Origin: Bacillota bacterium
Lineage (GTDB): Bacteria; Bacillota; Clostridia; Lachnospirales; Lachnospiraceae
Direction of reading: 5' to 3'
Assembly: GCA_023392615.1 (NCBI GenBank)
Contig: JAEVYT010000011.1
Coordinates: 81,490 to 145,489 of the forward strand
Length of the DNA stretch: 64,000 bases
The first letter of the stretch is position 1. Every line of letters starts with the position of its first letter. The position numbers and the translations under genes were made by a program. Below are positions 1 to 8,666 of the stretch, piece by piece. The notes under the pieces were generated by a model. The model saw only the letters and a list, made by a program, of their open reading frames with translations, was not told the origin of the DNA and ran no database searches.

Positions 1-1
1 A

Positions 2-169
2 ATGGGATATGTAACTGATACGAATTGCGAAGCCCTTCAAGTGAAGCGCTTATATATCGCAGACAATAGTGTACTATATAACAGTTTGGGCGGACCCAAC
101 CCAACACTAACCACTCAGGCATTGGCAACCCGAACTGCGGAGATGATTAACAACACTTATTTTAGTTAA
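2..169 (+). CDS. GMC-family oxidoreductase, C-terminal fragment (gene starts before the window)
   Basis: The reading frame is open from the window edge and ends at a TAA at 167-169, giving the last 55 residues of a longer protein. The end contains LYIADNSV followed by GGPNPTLTTQALATR. This matches the conserved C-terminal tail of glucose-methanol-choline flavoprotein oxidoreductases (D..V.P...NPT.T..ALA.R), which closes the FAD-binding domain and carries an active-site Asn. The substrate cannot be told from this fragment. An ATG sits at the first codon, but it is internal by family comparison. Family membership is fairly safe; specificity is unknown. Confidence 0.7.
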   Translation: MGYVTDTNCEALQVKRLYIADNSVLYNSLGGPNPTLTTQALATRTAEMINNTYFS

Positions 170-228
170 TAACGTATAATTGATAACACTTTTCATCCAT
201 ATATAATATAGGTTATAGGATAAAAATA

Positions 229-306
229 AGGCGAATTCAAATATTTAGATTCGTATACAATATAGAAATATTCACTATATTAATACTATCTCTTTTGAAT
301 TCGCCT
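229..306. terminator. Inverted repeat between two convergent genes, probable bidirectional terminator
   Basis: Two perfect 13-bp arms (AGGCGAATTCAAA at 229-241 and its complement at 294-306) flank a 52-nt AT-rich loop. The element lies between the 3' end of the GMC oxidoreductase and the 3' end of pyrF, where a shared terminator is expected. The long loop and weak T-tract make it atypical. Confidence 0.5.
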
Positions 307-361
307 CATCTTATATTTAAGAGCCTAAATTATATAAATAATTATCAAACTGATTTGTAGT

Positions 362-1291
362 TTATTTTGCTGCAAGCCAAGCTTGCTTTAAATCCTCTCG
401 CATATCAATAACCGCTTGACGAGATGCATCCGCATACCCCTCGGCACCGAACTTTTCGTATCCTTTCAATTTATATGCAGCAATAATTCCTCTGGAGGAG
501 TTAACAATCGCGCCAAGACCATCCTTATTAAAATAAGGAGCCAAATCTTCCGCTTTTCCACCCTGTGCTCCATATCCGGGAACAAGAATATAAGTTTTTG
601 GCATCAGCTTACGAAGAATCTTACCCATCTCAGGGTAGGTTGCTCCAACTACTGCACCGATATAGCTATAGGAGTTACCCATATGTTGCTCACCCCATTC
701 GGATACTTTTTTGCCTACCAGTTCATATAATGGTCTTCCATCCACTAATTGATCCTGAAACTCACCACTAGAAGGATTGGAGGTTTTAACAAGAATGAAT
801 AGTCCTTTGTTCTCTTCTTTACACACATCGATAAAAGGATTTACACCATCCGATCCAAGATAAGGATTTACAGTAATGAAGTCTTCATCAAAGCCACGGT
901 AACTCTTACCGCCAATTATAACTTTACCAAGGTGTCCGGTTGCATAAGCAGCAGAAGTAGATCCGATATCTCCACGTTTGATGTCACCGATTACAACAAG
1001 TCCCTTTTCTTTGCAATATTCCACTGTTTTGTGGAATACCTTTAATCCTTCAATTCCAAACTGTTCATACATTGCTATCTGAGGCTTTACGGAAGGAATT
1101 AAATCATAGGTTGCATCCACAATCCCTTTATTGTACTGCCAGATAGCTTCTGCCACACCTTCGATATTTTCACCCTTTTCGCTAAATGCTTTCTGCAGAA
1201 TATGGTTCGGAACAAAATCCAACATAGGATCAAGGCCTACAACAATCGGTGCTTCTAACTTCTCAATCTTCTCCACTAATTTGTTTATCAT
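362..1291 (-). CDS. pyrF: Orotidine 5'-phosphate decarboxylase (long, type 2 form)
   Basis: Decarboxylates OMP to UMP, the last step of de novo pyrimidine synthesis, in the cytoplasm. The 309-residue length fits the longer PyrF subfamily rather than the roughly 240-residue E. coli type. Visible motifs are VVGLDP near residues 17-22, the catalytic IGDIKRGDIG segment (Lys about 105, Asp about 108), NPYLGSDG, and the phosphate-binding VPGYGAQGG. Two ATGs occur six bases apart; the second (1291) lies 7 nt after AAGGAG, whereas the first almost touches that site, so 1291 is preferred over 1297. It follows pyrC by 38 bp and is probably cotranscribed with it. Confidence 0.95.
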   Translation of the reverse strand: MINKLVEKIEKLEAPIVVGLDPMLDFVPNHILQKAFSEKGENIEGVAEAIWQYNKGIVDATYDLIPSVKPQIAMYEQFGIEGLKVFHKTVEYCKEKGLVVIGDIKRGDIGSTSAAYATGHLGKVIIGGKSYRGFDEDFITVNPYLGSDGVNPFIDVCKEENKGLFILVKTSNPSSGEFQDQLVDGRPLYELVGKKVSEWGEQHMGNSYSYIGAVVGATYPEMGKILRKLMPKTYILVPGYGAQGGKAEDLAPYFNKDGLGAIVNSSRGIIAAYKLKGYEKFGAEGYADASRQAVIDMREDLKQAWLAAK

Positions 1292-1329
1292 CTTCATTCT
1301 CCTTATATCATAGAGGGTAACCTCTTAAT

Positions 1330-2643
1330 CTACTTCATATACTCATAAACCGGTTTACCATCAACAAAAGTATACATCACTCTTCCACACACATTCTTCC
1401 CATGAAATGGTGTATTTTTTCCTTTCGAATAAAATGTGTCTTTATCAATGAGATACTCCGCATTCTGATCAATGATGACAATATCCGCCACTTTTCCCTC
1501 ACCGATACAACCTTTGTCGATACTTAAAATCTTAGCAGGATTAACACTCATCTTCTCGACTAGCTGTGACGGAGTCAAATACCCACTCTTAACAAGCTCT
1601 GTATAAGTTAATGCAAATGCAGTCTCTGAACCAACGATACCAAATGGTGCATCAGCGATTGTTTTCGCTTTTTCCTCTTCGGAATGAGGGGCATGATCTG
1701 TAGAGATTACGTCCATAATTCCATCTCGTAAAGCTTCCTTAAGTATTTGTACATCTTTAGCAGAACGTAGGGGCGGATTCATCTTATAATTAGAATCATC
1801 ACCGGGGATATCTTCATCTGTTAGAATAAAATGATGGGGGCATACCTCTGCGGTAACCTTTAACCCTTCCTTTTTCGCAAAATCAACCATAGCTGCACTA
1901 TACGCTGTGGAACAATGGCAAAGATGAAGTCTGGCTCCTGTTTCCTTCGCAAGAAGAATATCTCTGGCTGTTATAATATCCTCCACTGCATTACTGATTG
2001 GATCAACATTTAATTCTACGGCCTTTTTGCCTGCATTTATCGCACCTTTTCCAACAAGACTTTTATCCTCGCAATGTGCAAACACTGGAATATCCTTATC
2101 AGCAGCAATCTTCATCGCCTGAGCATATAAGGCGGTATTCATCACTGATTTACCATCCTCACTCAGAGCACAAGCTCCCGCATCCTTCATTGCTGGAATA
2201 TCAGTGAGTTCACTGCCCTCCTGACCAAGGGTGATCGCACCTACCGGTAGGATATTAACTACCGCATCCTTCCTTGCTTTATCTAAGATCCAATGAATCA
2301 TATTAGGGCTATCGGTTACGGGCTTAGTATTCGGCATAGGACAAATCGTCGTGTATCCTCCCGCAGCTGCCGCCATGGATCCGGTACGGATTGTTTCTTT
2401 ATACTCAAACCCAGGCTCACGTAGGTGTACATGAAGATCAATAAAACCAGGCATTACATAATTACCATGTACATTAATAACATGTAATTGATCTTCCTTC
2501 CAATTTTCCTGCATGACGAGATCACTTTCTTTCAGGTCTTTTGCCACTTTCACAATGGTATTTCCATCAATCAATATATCAAATAATCCCTCTCTGTTCG
2601 AAGCAGGATCAATCACATAACCATTTTTAATTAAAGTAAGCAT
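1330..2643 (-). CDS. pyrC: Dihydroorotase
   Basis: Interconverts N-carbamoyl-aspartate and dihydroorotate in pyrimidine synthesis. The 437-residue protein is a type I amidohydrolase of the usual length. It shows the zinc-binding DLHVHLREPG motif (His71 and His73), a basic residue region around the bridging-ligand position, and the late STDHAPHS motif carrying the catalytic Asp. The start ATG follows AAGGGAG. It sits directly upstream of pyrF and 16 bp after the Nudix gene, so the minus-strand run Nudix-pyrC-pyrF looks like one transcript. No PyrR-type attenuator was recognised ahead of it. Confidence 0.95.
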   Translation of the reverse strand: MLTLIKNGYVIDPASNREGLFDILIDGNTIVKVAKDLKESDLVMQENWKEDQLHVINVHGNYVMPGFIDLHVHLREPGFEYKETIRTGSMAAAAGGYTTICPMPNTKPVTDSPNMIHWILDKARKDAVVNILPVGAITLGQEGSELTDIPAMKDAGACALSEDGKSVMNTALYAQAMKIAADKDIPVFAHCEDKSLVGKGAINAGKKAVELNVDPISNAVEDIITARDILLAKETGARLHLCHCSTAYSAAMVDFAKKEGLKVTAEVCPHHFILTDEDIPGDDSNYKMNPPLRSAKDVQILKEALRDGIMDVISTDHAPHSEEEKAKTIADAPFGIVGSETAFALTYTELVKSGYLTPSQLVEKMSVNPAKILSIDKGCIGEGKVADIVIIDQNAEYLIDKDTFYSKGKNTPFHGKNVCGRVMYTFVDGKPVYEYMK

Positions 2644-2659
2644 GCTTTTCTCCCTTTAT

Positions 2660-3055
2660 TTATGATATTTCCGACTTTTCCACATCTAGGAATACCTTAT
2701 GGTCAAGATAATGTTCAAATTCTTCCTTCTGTATCCAATTACTATCCACCAAATCCTCCGAAAGAACTACTTCGTTATTAGTAACCCTACACAGATAGCT
2801 GATTCCGATATTATATACATCTCCTGTCATAAAAGACCAGGTATAAAGAATTCGTTCAATGGATGCAGGTAACCCTGATTGTTCAAAAACCAATCGAAGT
2901 ACAGCCTTTTCCGGTGCCTCTCCAAACTCAATTCCTCCGTCAACAAAGCCCCATTGATACGGATCAGAAACACGATCATCAAACCATCTTTTTAATACAA
3001 GGTATTTATCCTCATATTGAACAATTCCTTTTACCAATATACTATATTTATCCAT
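2660..3055 (-). CDS. Nudix-fold protein with a degenerate Nudix box
   Basis: A 131-residue protein with a Nudix fold signature: GIVQYEDKYLVLKRW, then WGFVDGG, then the box itself. The box should read G-x5-E-x7-REUxEExGU, but here residues 40-62 give G40, E46, R54, Leu55 in place of the first catalytic Glu, E58, and Gln59 in place of the third. Mg-dependent hydrolysis is therefore doubtful; a binding or regulatory role is possible. The start is set by GGAGG five bases before ATG 3055; a longer in-frame ORF begins at 3085 without a ribosome site. It lies between an AAA ATPase gene and pyrC. Confidence 0.8.
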   Translation of the reverse strand: MDKYSILVKGIVQYEDKYLVLKRWFDDRVSDPYQWGFVDGGIEFGEAPEKAVLRLVFEQSGLPASIERILYTWSFMTGDVYNIGISYLCRVTNNEVVLSEDLVDSNWIQKEEFEHYLDHKVFLDVEKSEIS

Positions 3056-3139
3056 GCCATCCTCCAATCTGCTATATTTAGTCATAGCTATGTGATTTTA
3101 ATAAGGTACGTAATGAAAGCAAAATGTAGCTATTAATTT

Positions 3140-4468
3140 TTAACTAGGTTGTCCTGCCAGATAATTTACGAATTGTTGAGCTGTCCGACCAGATCTTCCA
3201 CCATGTGACAATTCCCACTTATTTGCTTGAGCAAAGAGCTCCTCATCGGTAAGATGGATAGCAGGATGACGCCTAGCCAGCACTCTGACGATTTCCATGA
3301 ATTCATCAAAGCCAGGCGATGAAAAATTAATTGTAACACCAAATCTTGCAACCAAGGACAGCTTTTCTTCCATCGTATCCGATCGGTGCAGATCCTCCGT
3401 CATCTCCATATCCGAACGATCATTCCATGTTTCCTTGATTAAATGCCTGCGGTTTGAGGTAGCGTAAATCAGAACATTATCCGGCTTGTTTTCCAAACCA
3501 CCCTCTATCACTGCCTTCAAATACTTATATTCAATCTCAAATTCCTCAAAGGACAGATCATCCATGTATATAATAAACTTATAATTTCTATTTTTTATAG
3601 AAGCGATAATAGAGGAGAGATCTTCGAATTGATGCTTATATATTTCGATCATTCGAAGTCCTTCCTTATAGTATTGGTTCAAAATAGCTTTCACTGAAGT
3701 GGATTTACCTGTTCCGCTATCACCGAATAATAAGCAATTATTTGCTTTTCTTCCTTCTATGAATGCCTTGGTATTATCAATCAACTTCTTTTTTTGAATC
3801 TCATATCCAACCAAATCTTCCAACTTAATCTCTAGAGTATTTGTAATAGGCACAAATTCAGTTTTGCCGCTATCCTTATTAATTCGAAATGCTTTATTCA
3901 GACCAAAAAGACCTACTCCGTAATCTCGATAAAATGCTGTTACCGCATCAAATACTTCATGCTCATCCTTAGATGTTGCAATTTGCTCACTCAGAATCCG
4001 TACCTTCTCACTAACGCTAGCATTGTATCTGCTGCTGTTCTTTTCAATGGAATGATAATTACATATCACTGAGAAACAATCTATCTCCAGTGCTTGTTCT
4101 AAGGAACTAAAGTCATAGTCAAATAATTGCTTAAATATCTTAAAATCATTCTTGGCAAACTGATTTACTGTACCTTCCTTTGCACCCACCTTTTCACAGG
4201 TGATACTGAACGGATTTTCTGTCGTTGCCAGAAGATATGCCAGATAATTATGCCATAGGTTGTGATTAAACCCATACTCTGTTGAAAGCTCCAACAATTG
4301 ATGGATTAAAGTATAAATTCTAGAGGTAATATCCTCTTTCACAAAAATTGTATCCTTCTGATCCTCATGATAACGATCATATTCCTTAATCAGATTGGAT
4401 AGCCTTAATAAAATACTGTCCTCTTCGATATTTTTGTACACAACAAGCTTTGATATATAACGATACAT
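3140..4468 (-). CDS. DUF815-type AAA ATPase
   Basis: A 442-residue protein of the DUF815 ATP-binding family, whose role is not established. The N-terminal half (1-215) is helical and without recognised motifs. The AAA core follows: Walker A GDSGTGKST at about 249-257, Walker B FIIYMDDLSFEE near 298-309, a sensor-like YATSNRRHL, and a C-terminal GGRSGRTAQQFVNYL segment. No transmembrane segment is present, so it is probably cytoplasmic. It begins 39 bp after argS and runs into the Nudix-pyrC-pyrF genes on the same strand. Confidence 0.85.
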   Translation of the reverse strand: MYRYISKLVVYKNIEEDSILLRLSNLIKEYDRYHEDQKDTIFVKEDITSRIYTLIHQLLELSTEYGFNHNLWHNYLAYLLATTENPFSITCEKVGAKEGTVNQFAKNDFKIFKQLFDYDFSSLEQALEIDCFSVICNYHSIEKNSSRYNASVSEKVRILSEQIATSKDEHEVFDAVTAFYRDYGVGLFGLNKAFRINKDSGKTEFVPITNTLEIKLEDLVGYEIQKKKLIDNTKAFIEGRKANNCLLFGDSGTGKSTSVKAILNQYYKEGLRMIEIYKHQFEDLSSIIASIKNRNYKFIIYMDDLSFEEFEIEYKYLKAVIEGGLENKPDNVLIYATSNRRHLIKETWNDRSDMEMTEDLHRSDTMEEKLSLVARFGVTINFSSPGFDEFMEIVRVLARRHPAIHLTDEELFAQANKWELSHGGRSGRTAQQFVNYLAGQPS

Positions 4469-4507
4469 TTAATCTCATCCCCCTAACAGCACTTCAATGC
4501 TCATTAA

Positions 4508-6274
4508 TTACATACGTTCCGGAGCTTCAAATCCAAGTAGGTTTATACAGGTAAGCAAGATGTCCTGAACTAATGTAATTAATGCAATCCAGGATGCCTG
4601 CTTTGCTGCATCTTCCTCTGTAATAATCTTGGTATTATGATAAAAGCTATTGAACTCATTAGCCAAATCATAGATATAGGAGCAAATTCGATGAGGCGCG
4701 ATATCGGTGTACGCCGCATGGATCATCTCATTGAATTTGGTAAGCTCAAGCATTAACGCCTGCTCAGAAGATGTTGTTGCAGATAAAATTGTATTTGCAC
4801 CGTTCCCTTTATTTAGCTCAGCATATTTTGCTAGAATTGATTTTATTCTTACTATTGTATAAAGAATATAAGGACCAGTATCACCCTCAAAGGAGGTAAA
4901 TCGGTCAATATCAAAGATATAATCTTTACTTACCTGGTTGGATAAATCACCATATTTTAATGCAGCAAGACCTACCTGGGCAGCAATTTCCCTTGCTTGT
5001 GCTTCTTCCATATCACGGTTTTCCATGATTTTGCGATATACATCGTCATTCACACCCTTAATCAGGTTCTCAAGGCGCATAACACCGCCTTCTCTGGTTT
5101 TAAACGGCTTTCCATCCTTTCCATTCATCGTACCGTAGCCTATATGAGTAAGTTTTGTATCTTCATTAATGAGCTTTGCTTTTCTTGCACAACGGAAAAC
5201 TGTTTCAAAATAAAGTTCCTGACGTTTGTCGGTAACATAGATGATATGATCCGGTTTAAATAGCTCCATACGCTCTACAATTGTTGCAAGATCCGTTGTA
5301 TTATATAGAGATGCTCCGTCTGACTTTAGGATAATACATGGCGGAATCTCCTTCGTATCTGTTTCTTCTTTTACATCAACAACCAATGCTCCCTCGCTGA
5401 TACGGGTATAGTTGTTGTCCTTTAGATACTGTACCATCTGTGGGATATAAGGCTGTACGTCACTTTCCTTCTTCCATAATTCGAAGGATACATCCAGTGT
5501 CTTGTAGATTCTCTTGATATCATTTACCGATACATCGAGCATATGATTCCAGATTGCAGTATAACCTCTATGTCCATTCTGTAATTCGTAGGTGATACGT
5601 TTTGCTTCTTCGTGAAAATCCGGATTTGACTTAGAATATTCACTAGCAGCAGGATAAATCTCCTCTAATTCTGTGATATCAAATGGAGCATCGGATGGAT
5701 ATTCTCCTTTATAACTATCATCAAAATAAAGCAATTCCGGTTTACGTCTTTTTAGTTCTGCAATGATAAGCCCCATCTGCTTACCCCAATCACCCAGATG
5801 AACATCACCTGTAACATCATTTCCACAGAAACGAAGTAATCTTTTTACACTTTCACCGATAACTGCGGAACGCATATGACCAACATGCAAAGGCTTCGCA
5901 ATATTAGGACCGCCGTAATCTATTAATATCTTCTTTGGATCCGGGTCCTTCTCATAGCCGAACTGTTCGGATGTTTTCATATCATTCAAGTAGTTCGCCA
6001 AAAATTGATTGCTCACTTTAATATTAATAAATCCAGGCATGATAGCTGTTATTTCGTCAAATGTATCGCTTGATCTCAGCGTTTCAGCAACCGGTTCTGC
6101 AATCTTAATCGGAGCCGATTTATACTGTTTTGCCGCTGCCAAAGCACCATTACATTGATACTGACATAAGTCAGGACGATTTGAAATGGTTACAATGCCA
6201 TATTTCTCTTCAAAGCCGTTTATTTTAAACGCTTCCTTTACCTCATTAGAGATTAATTCAATTATTGTTTTCAT
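4508..6274 (-). CDS. argS: Arginyl-tRNA synthetase
   Basis: Charges tRNA-Arg with arginine. The 588-residue class Ia enzyme has an N-terminal Arg-tRNA-synthetase additional domain (1-100), the HIGH-type motif as LHVGHMRSAVIG, a KMSK-loop equivalent GKPFKTREGG, and a DALR anticodon-binding domain at the C terminus ending FEAPERM. The start at 6274 follows GGAGGT by 5 nt; a 16-residue upstream extension of the frame has no ribosome site and is rejected. A tRNA-Arg gene is present elsewhere in the window (41186-41258). No T-box sequence was found in its leader. Confidence 0.95.
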   Translation of the reverse strand: MKTIIELISNEVKEAFKINGFEEKYGIVTISNRPDLCQYQCNGALAAAKQYKSAPIKIAEPVAETLRSSDTFDEITAIMPGFINIKVSNQFLANYLNDMKTSEQFGYEKDPDPKKILIDYGGPNIAKPLHVGHMRSAVIGESVKRLLRFCGNDVTGDVHLGDWGKQMGLIIAELKRRKPELLYFDDSYKGEYPSDAPFDITELEEIYPAASEYSKSNPDFHEEAKRITYELQNGHRGYTAIWNHMLDVSVNDIKRIYKTLDVSFELWKKESDVQPYIPQMVQYLKDNNYTRISEGALVVDVKEETDTKEIPPCIILKSDGASLYNTTDLATIVERMELFKPDHIIYVTDKRQELYFETVFRCARKAKLINEDTKLTHIGYGTMNGKDGKPFKTREGGVMRLENLIKGVNDDVYRKIMENRDMEEAQAREIAAQVGLAALKYGDLSNQVSKDYIFDIDRFTSFEGDTGPYILYTIVRIKSILAKYAELNKGNGANTILSATTSSEQALMLELTKFNEMIHAAYTDIAPHRICSYIYDLANEFNSFYHNTKIITEEDAAKQASWIALITLVQDILLTCINLLGFEAPERM

Positions 6275-6572
6275 TACGTACCTCCATATAAAGCACCTCA
6301 TCGTGCTGATGCATCGAATCACTGTTCATATCCATTTTTGCAACGTTGTAAGATATGTTCATTATATATACATATTTCCAATTTAAACTCAAACAATACT
6401 TTATCATAGTTGAACTGGATTGTCATCATATAACCAAAATTTTTCGCAATGTCGCACTAACGAATTTTAGGTATTTAATTGATACTTTCTGTATTTTATT
6501 AACAAAGAAATCAAATATTTCACATGAATTATAGAAACATTTTTTAAAAATATGAAAAATAGGGTATTTTTT
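6275..6572. other. Divergent intergenic region upstream of argS
   Basis: About 300 bp of AT-rich DNA between the divergent argS and CheC/CheX-like genes. No convincing minus-strand -35/-10 pair, T-box motif or stable hairpin was found. The plus-strand promoter lies just to the right of this interval. Confidence 0.4.
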
Positions 6573-6601
6573 TTGACTAAAATGTTGTATATTAGTTTAT
6601 A
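6573..6601 (+). promoter_or_regulatory. Sigma-A type promoter of the CheX-like/CheY operon
   Basis: TTGACT at 6573-6578 and TTTATA at 6596-6601 are separated by exactly 17 nt. The predicted start lies about 130 nt before the ATG at 6741, leaving a moderately long leader. Confidence 0.6.
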
Positions 6602-6740
6602 GCAAACATTCTATATGAGAATTCTGTGAAGCATATTTTTAGTAAATATGTTTCAAATAATGTATGGGGTACATAGCGCGGATTTTCTCGTTAAAAGGAA
6701 TGATCGAGAGATTATCTTGTAATACGAAAGGAGAAACATC

Positions 6741-7628
6741 ATGTTCGGGCTTTATTTTGGTAATTATTTAGTGGAAAAGGGTTTGATCAATACAACTCAA
6801 TTTGAAGAAATAATTCTTAAGCAACAACAAACAAGAGTTAAACTGGGTCTGATTGCTGTTTCAGAAAAATTATTAACCGCAAAGCAAGCGGAGGAAATCA
6901 ATCAAATGCAGCGTAGTATGGACCGCCGCTTTGGTGACATTGCAATTGAAAAGGGATATTTATTAGAAGAAGAGGTAACTCATCTTCTCAATATGCAGGG
7001 GAATCCTTATCTTCAATTTGTACAAGTTGTTACGGAAAATAATATCTTAAATACGGATGAACTAAATCAATATATAGAAAGCTTTAAAGTAGATAACCAG
7101 TTTACTGATTTAGATATCGATGCTTTAAAATCCGGTGATATTGATCGAATTATTTCTATATTCAATGTAACTGACTCCTCTTTAATCAATCAACTTATCA
7201 GCTTATATTTGAGAAACTTCGTACGTTTTATCAACAGTGATATTATTATTAAAAAAATCACAAAGGTAAGTGAATATTCTTACTGCGCTCTCGCTTCTCA
7301 GAAGATGATTGGAGACCATGAATTCTTTATAGGAATTGCTTCCGCTGGAAATGAATTAACAACTATCGCAAGTCCATTCGCGAAAGAAGACTTCTCTGAA
7401 GTGGATGAAGATGCATTTGATGCAGTATGTGAATTTATTAACTGCTGCAATGGTTTATTCGCTTCAAAGCTTAGTCACGAAGACACACAAATAGATATGA
7501 CTCCTCCTCTTTATTATTCAGAGAAGAAGCTAACAACAAACGGAGATATCTATGTAGTTCCTATTATAATTAATGGTGCTCAGTCCGATTTACTGGTTGC
7601 AGTAGATAATCCGGTCGAGATAAACTAG
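6741..7628 (+). CDS. CheC/CheX-type phosphatase-like protein with N-terminal MshEN-like repeats
   Basis: A 295-residue cytoplasmic protein. Residues 1-90 hold two repeats of the LGxxLVExGLIxxxQxxxxLxxQ kind, resembling the MshEN/GspE-N fold that binds c-di-GMP in some ATPases. The C-terminal half (about 150-295) resembles the CheX/CheC chemotaxis phosphatase fold: it carries D227-x3-E231-x2-N234 (DAVCEFIN), the exact consensus of the CheY-P dephosphorylating site. The next gene, 13 bp away, is a single-domain CheY-like receiver, which is the expected substrate. A good AAGGAG precedes the start. Phosphatase activity is inferred from the motif and the neighbour; no flagellar or chemoreceptor genes are nearby. 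Confidence 0.7.
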   Translation: MFGLYFGNYLVEKGLINTTQFEEIILKQQQTRVKLGLIAVSEKLLTAKQAEEINQMQRSMDRRFGDIAIEKGYLLEEEVTHLLNMQGNPYLQFVQVVTENNILNTDELNQYIESFKVDNQFTDLDIDALKSGDIDRIISIFNVTDSSLINQLISLYLRNFVRFINSDIIIKKITKVSEYSYCALASQKMIGDHEFFIGIASAGNELTTIASPFAKEDFSEVDEDAFDAVCEFINCCNGLFASKLSHEDTQIDMTPPLYYSEKKLTTNGDIYVVPIIINGAQSDLLVAVDNPVEIN

Positions 7629-7641
7629 GAGGGATATAATC

Positions 7642-8004
7642 ATGGCAAAGATTCTTTTGGTTGATGATTCGAAAACATCACGCAAAATTCTAAGAAGTAT
7701 ACTTGAAGAAAACGGACATGAAATAGTTGGTGAAGCTGCCAATGGTGAAGAAGGTTACGGAAAATATAAAGAATTAAATCCGGATATTACAACCATGGAT
7801 ATTACAATGCCTGTAATGGATGGTTTGGAAGCATTAAAATCCATCGTTGAATATGATAAGAATGCTAAGGTTATTATGGTAACCGCTGCTGGTCAAAAAG
7901 CTAAGATGGTAGACGCTGTTAAATTCGGTGCAGCTGAATTCCTCGCTAAACCATTCGAGGCAACACAGATTATCGAAATTATTAATAAAGTTTTAAACTC
8001 ATAA
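7642..8004 (+). CDS. CheY-like single-domain response regulator
   Basis: A 120-residue stand-alone receiver domain with every key residue: acidic pair Asp8-Asp9 (LLVDDS), phospho-acceptor Asp53 (TTMDITMP), Thr81 in VTAAG, and Lys103 in LAKPF. No output domain is attached, so it should act by protein-protein contact, as CheY does. It follows the CheC/CheX-like gene by 13 bp with its own AGGAGG and is closed by a strong terminator. The partner histidine kinase is not in the window. Whether it acts in motility or another process cannot be read from the sequence. Confidence 0.9.
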   Translation: MAKILLVDDSKTSRKILRSILEENGHEIVGEAANGEEGYGKYKELNPDITTMDITMPVMDGLEALKSIVEYDKNAKVIMVTAAGQKAKMVDAVKFGAAEFLAKPFEATQIIEIINKVLNS

Positions 8005-8016
8005 TAAGACATAAAC

Positions 8017-8082
8017 AATAAAATAAAGATAATAGGGTCGCTGCACAAACACGTGCAGCGACCCTGTTATCTTTATTTTATT
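8017..8082 (+). terminator. Strong Rho-independent terminator after the CheY-like gene
   Basis: Two 30-nt arms (8017-8046 and 8053-8082) pair with a single mismatch around a 6-nt loop. The GC-rich core GGTCGCTGCAC is flanked by A-rich and T-rich outer arms. The symmetry would allow function in both directions. Confidence 0.85.
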
Positions 8083-8097
8083 GAATACACTTTAGGC

Positions 8098-8165
8098 AGT
8101 GAAGAATAGCACAGGCTTCATAATAATTTTTTATAATTCTATAAGTAGTGAAGAATAGCACGGGC
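8098..8165. repeat. 19-bp direct repeat in intergenic DNA
   Basis: AGTGAAGAATAGCACAGGC at 8098-8116 recurs at 8147-8165 with one substitution, 49 bp apart. It lies in the non-coding stretch between the CheY terminator and the PspC gene. No function is apparent. Confidence 0.5.
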
Positions 8166-8346
8166 ATGACCTCACTATTCATTTAGTTATAGTGTAATAA
8201 ATGCAACACAAAAAGGAACTATAATGTAAATAACAATTCAGAGATAACATTCTCTCTACATAGATATAAGCAACAAATATTTAACGGCTTATTATGATGT
8301 TGATTGCATGCTGGCATTTATGTTAATTTCGCTATATGTTTGTAAA

Positions 8347-8377
8347 TGAAAAGCCGAGGCTTCCCCTCGACTTTTCA
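8347..8377 (-). terminator. Terminator-like hairpin downstream of the PspC operon
   Basis: Arms at 8347-8359 and 8365-8377 pair over 13 bp with one G-U on the minus-strand transcript, around a 5-nt loop. It lies 79 bp after the PspC stop codon. The T-tract is short, so efficiency is uncertain. Confidence 0.6.
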
Positions 8378-8455
8378 CTGTTTTCCTATGAAAATTATCT
8401 ATTAGATACACTTTCATATTTAAAATTAATTCTAGGATTATTAAAATCAACTTTA

Positions 8456-8641
8456 CTATACCTGATATGGCATAATTACGGCTGCTACGATATAAGCAAA
8501 TACACCAATTCCTGTAAATCCAAATACTACCCATAATAAACGAATTACGGTCGGATCAATGTTCAGATAATCTGCTACTCCTCCGCACACACCACATAAC
8601 ATTTTGTTTGTATTTGATTTATAAAGTCTTTTTGGTTCCAT
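8456..8641 (-). CDS. PspC-domain small membrane protein
   Basis: A 61-residue protein almost wholly made of one PspC domain: KRLYKSNTNKMLCGVCGGVADYLN followed by a single hydrophobic helix (LLWVVFGFTGIGVFAYIVAAVIM). PspC proteins sit in the cytoplasmic membrane and take part in envelope-stress sensing. AAGGAG precedes the ATG by 9 nt. It is the last gene of the PadR-DUF1700-DUF4097-PspC operon, an arrangement common in Firmicutes. Confidence 0.88.
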   Translation of the reverse strand: MEPKRLYKSNTNKMLCGVCGGVADYLNIDPTVIRLLWVVFGFTGIGVFAYIVAAVIMPYQV

Positions 8642-8666
8642 AATTATTATCTCCTTTCAAATTATC

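Noticed and set aside
6275..6740. T-box leader for argS
   Set aside because: No AGGGTGGNACCGCG-like antiterminator or specifier hairpin is present on the minus strand.
8147..8180. Possible hairpin GAATAG/CTATTC after the CheY terminator
   Set aside because: Only six base pairs in AT-rich DNA; expected by chance.
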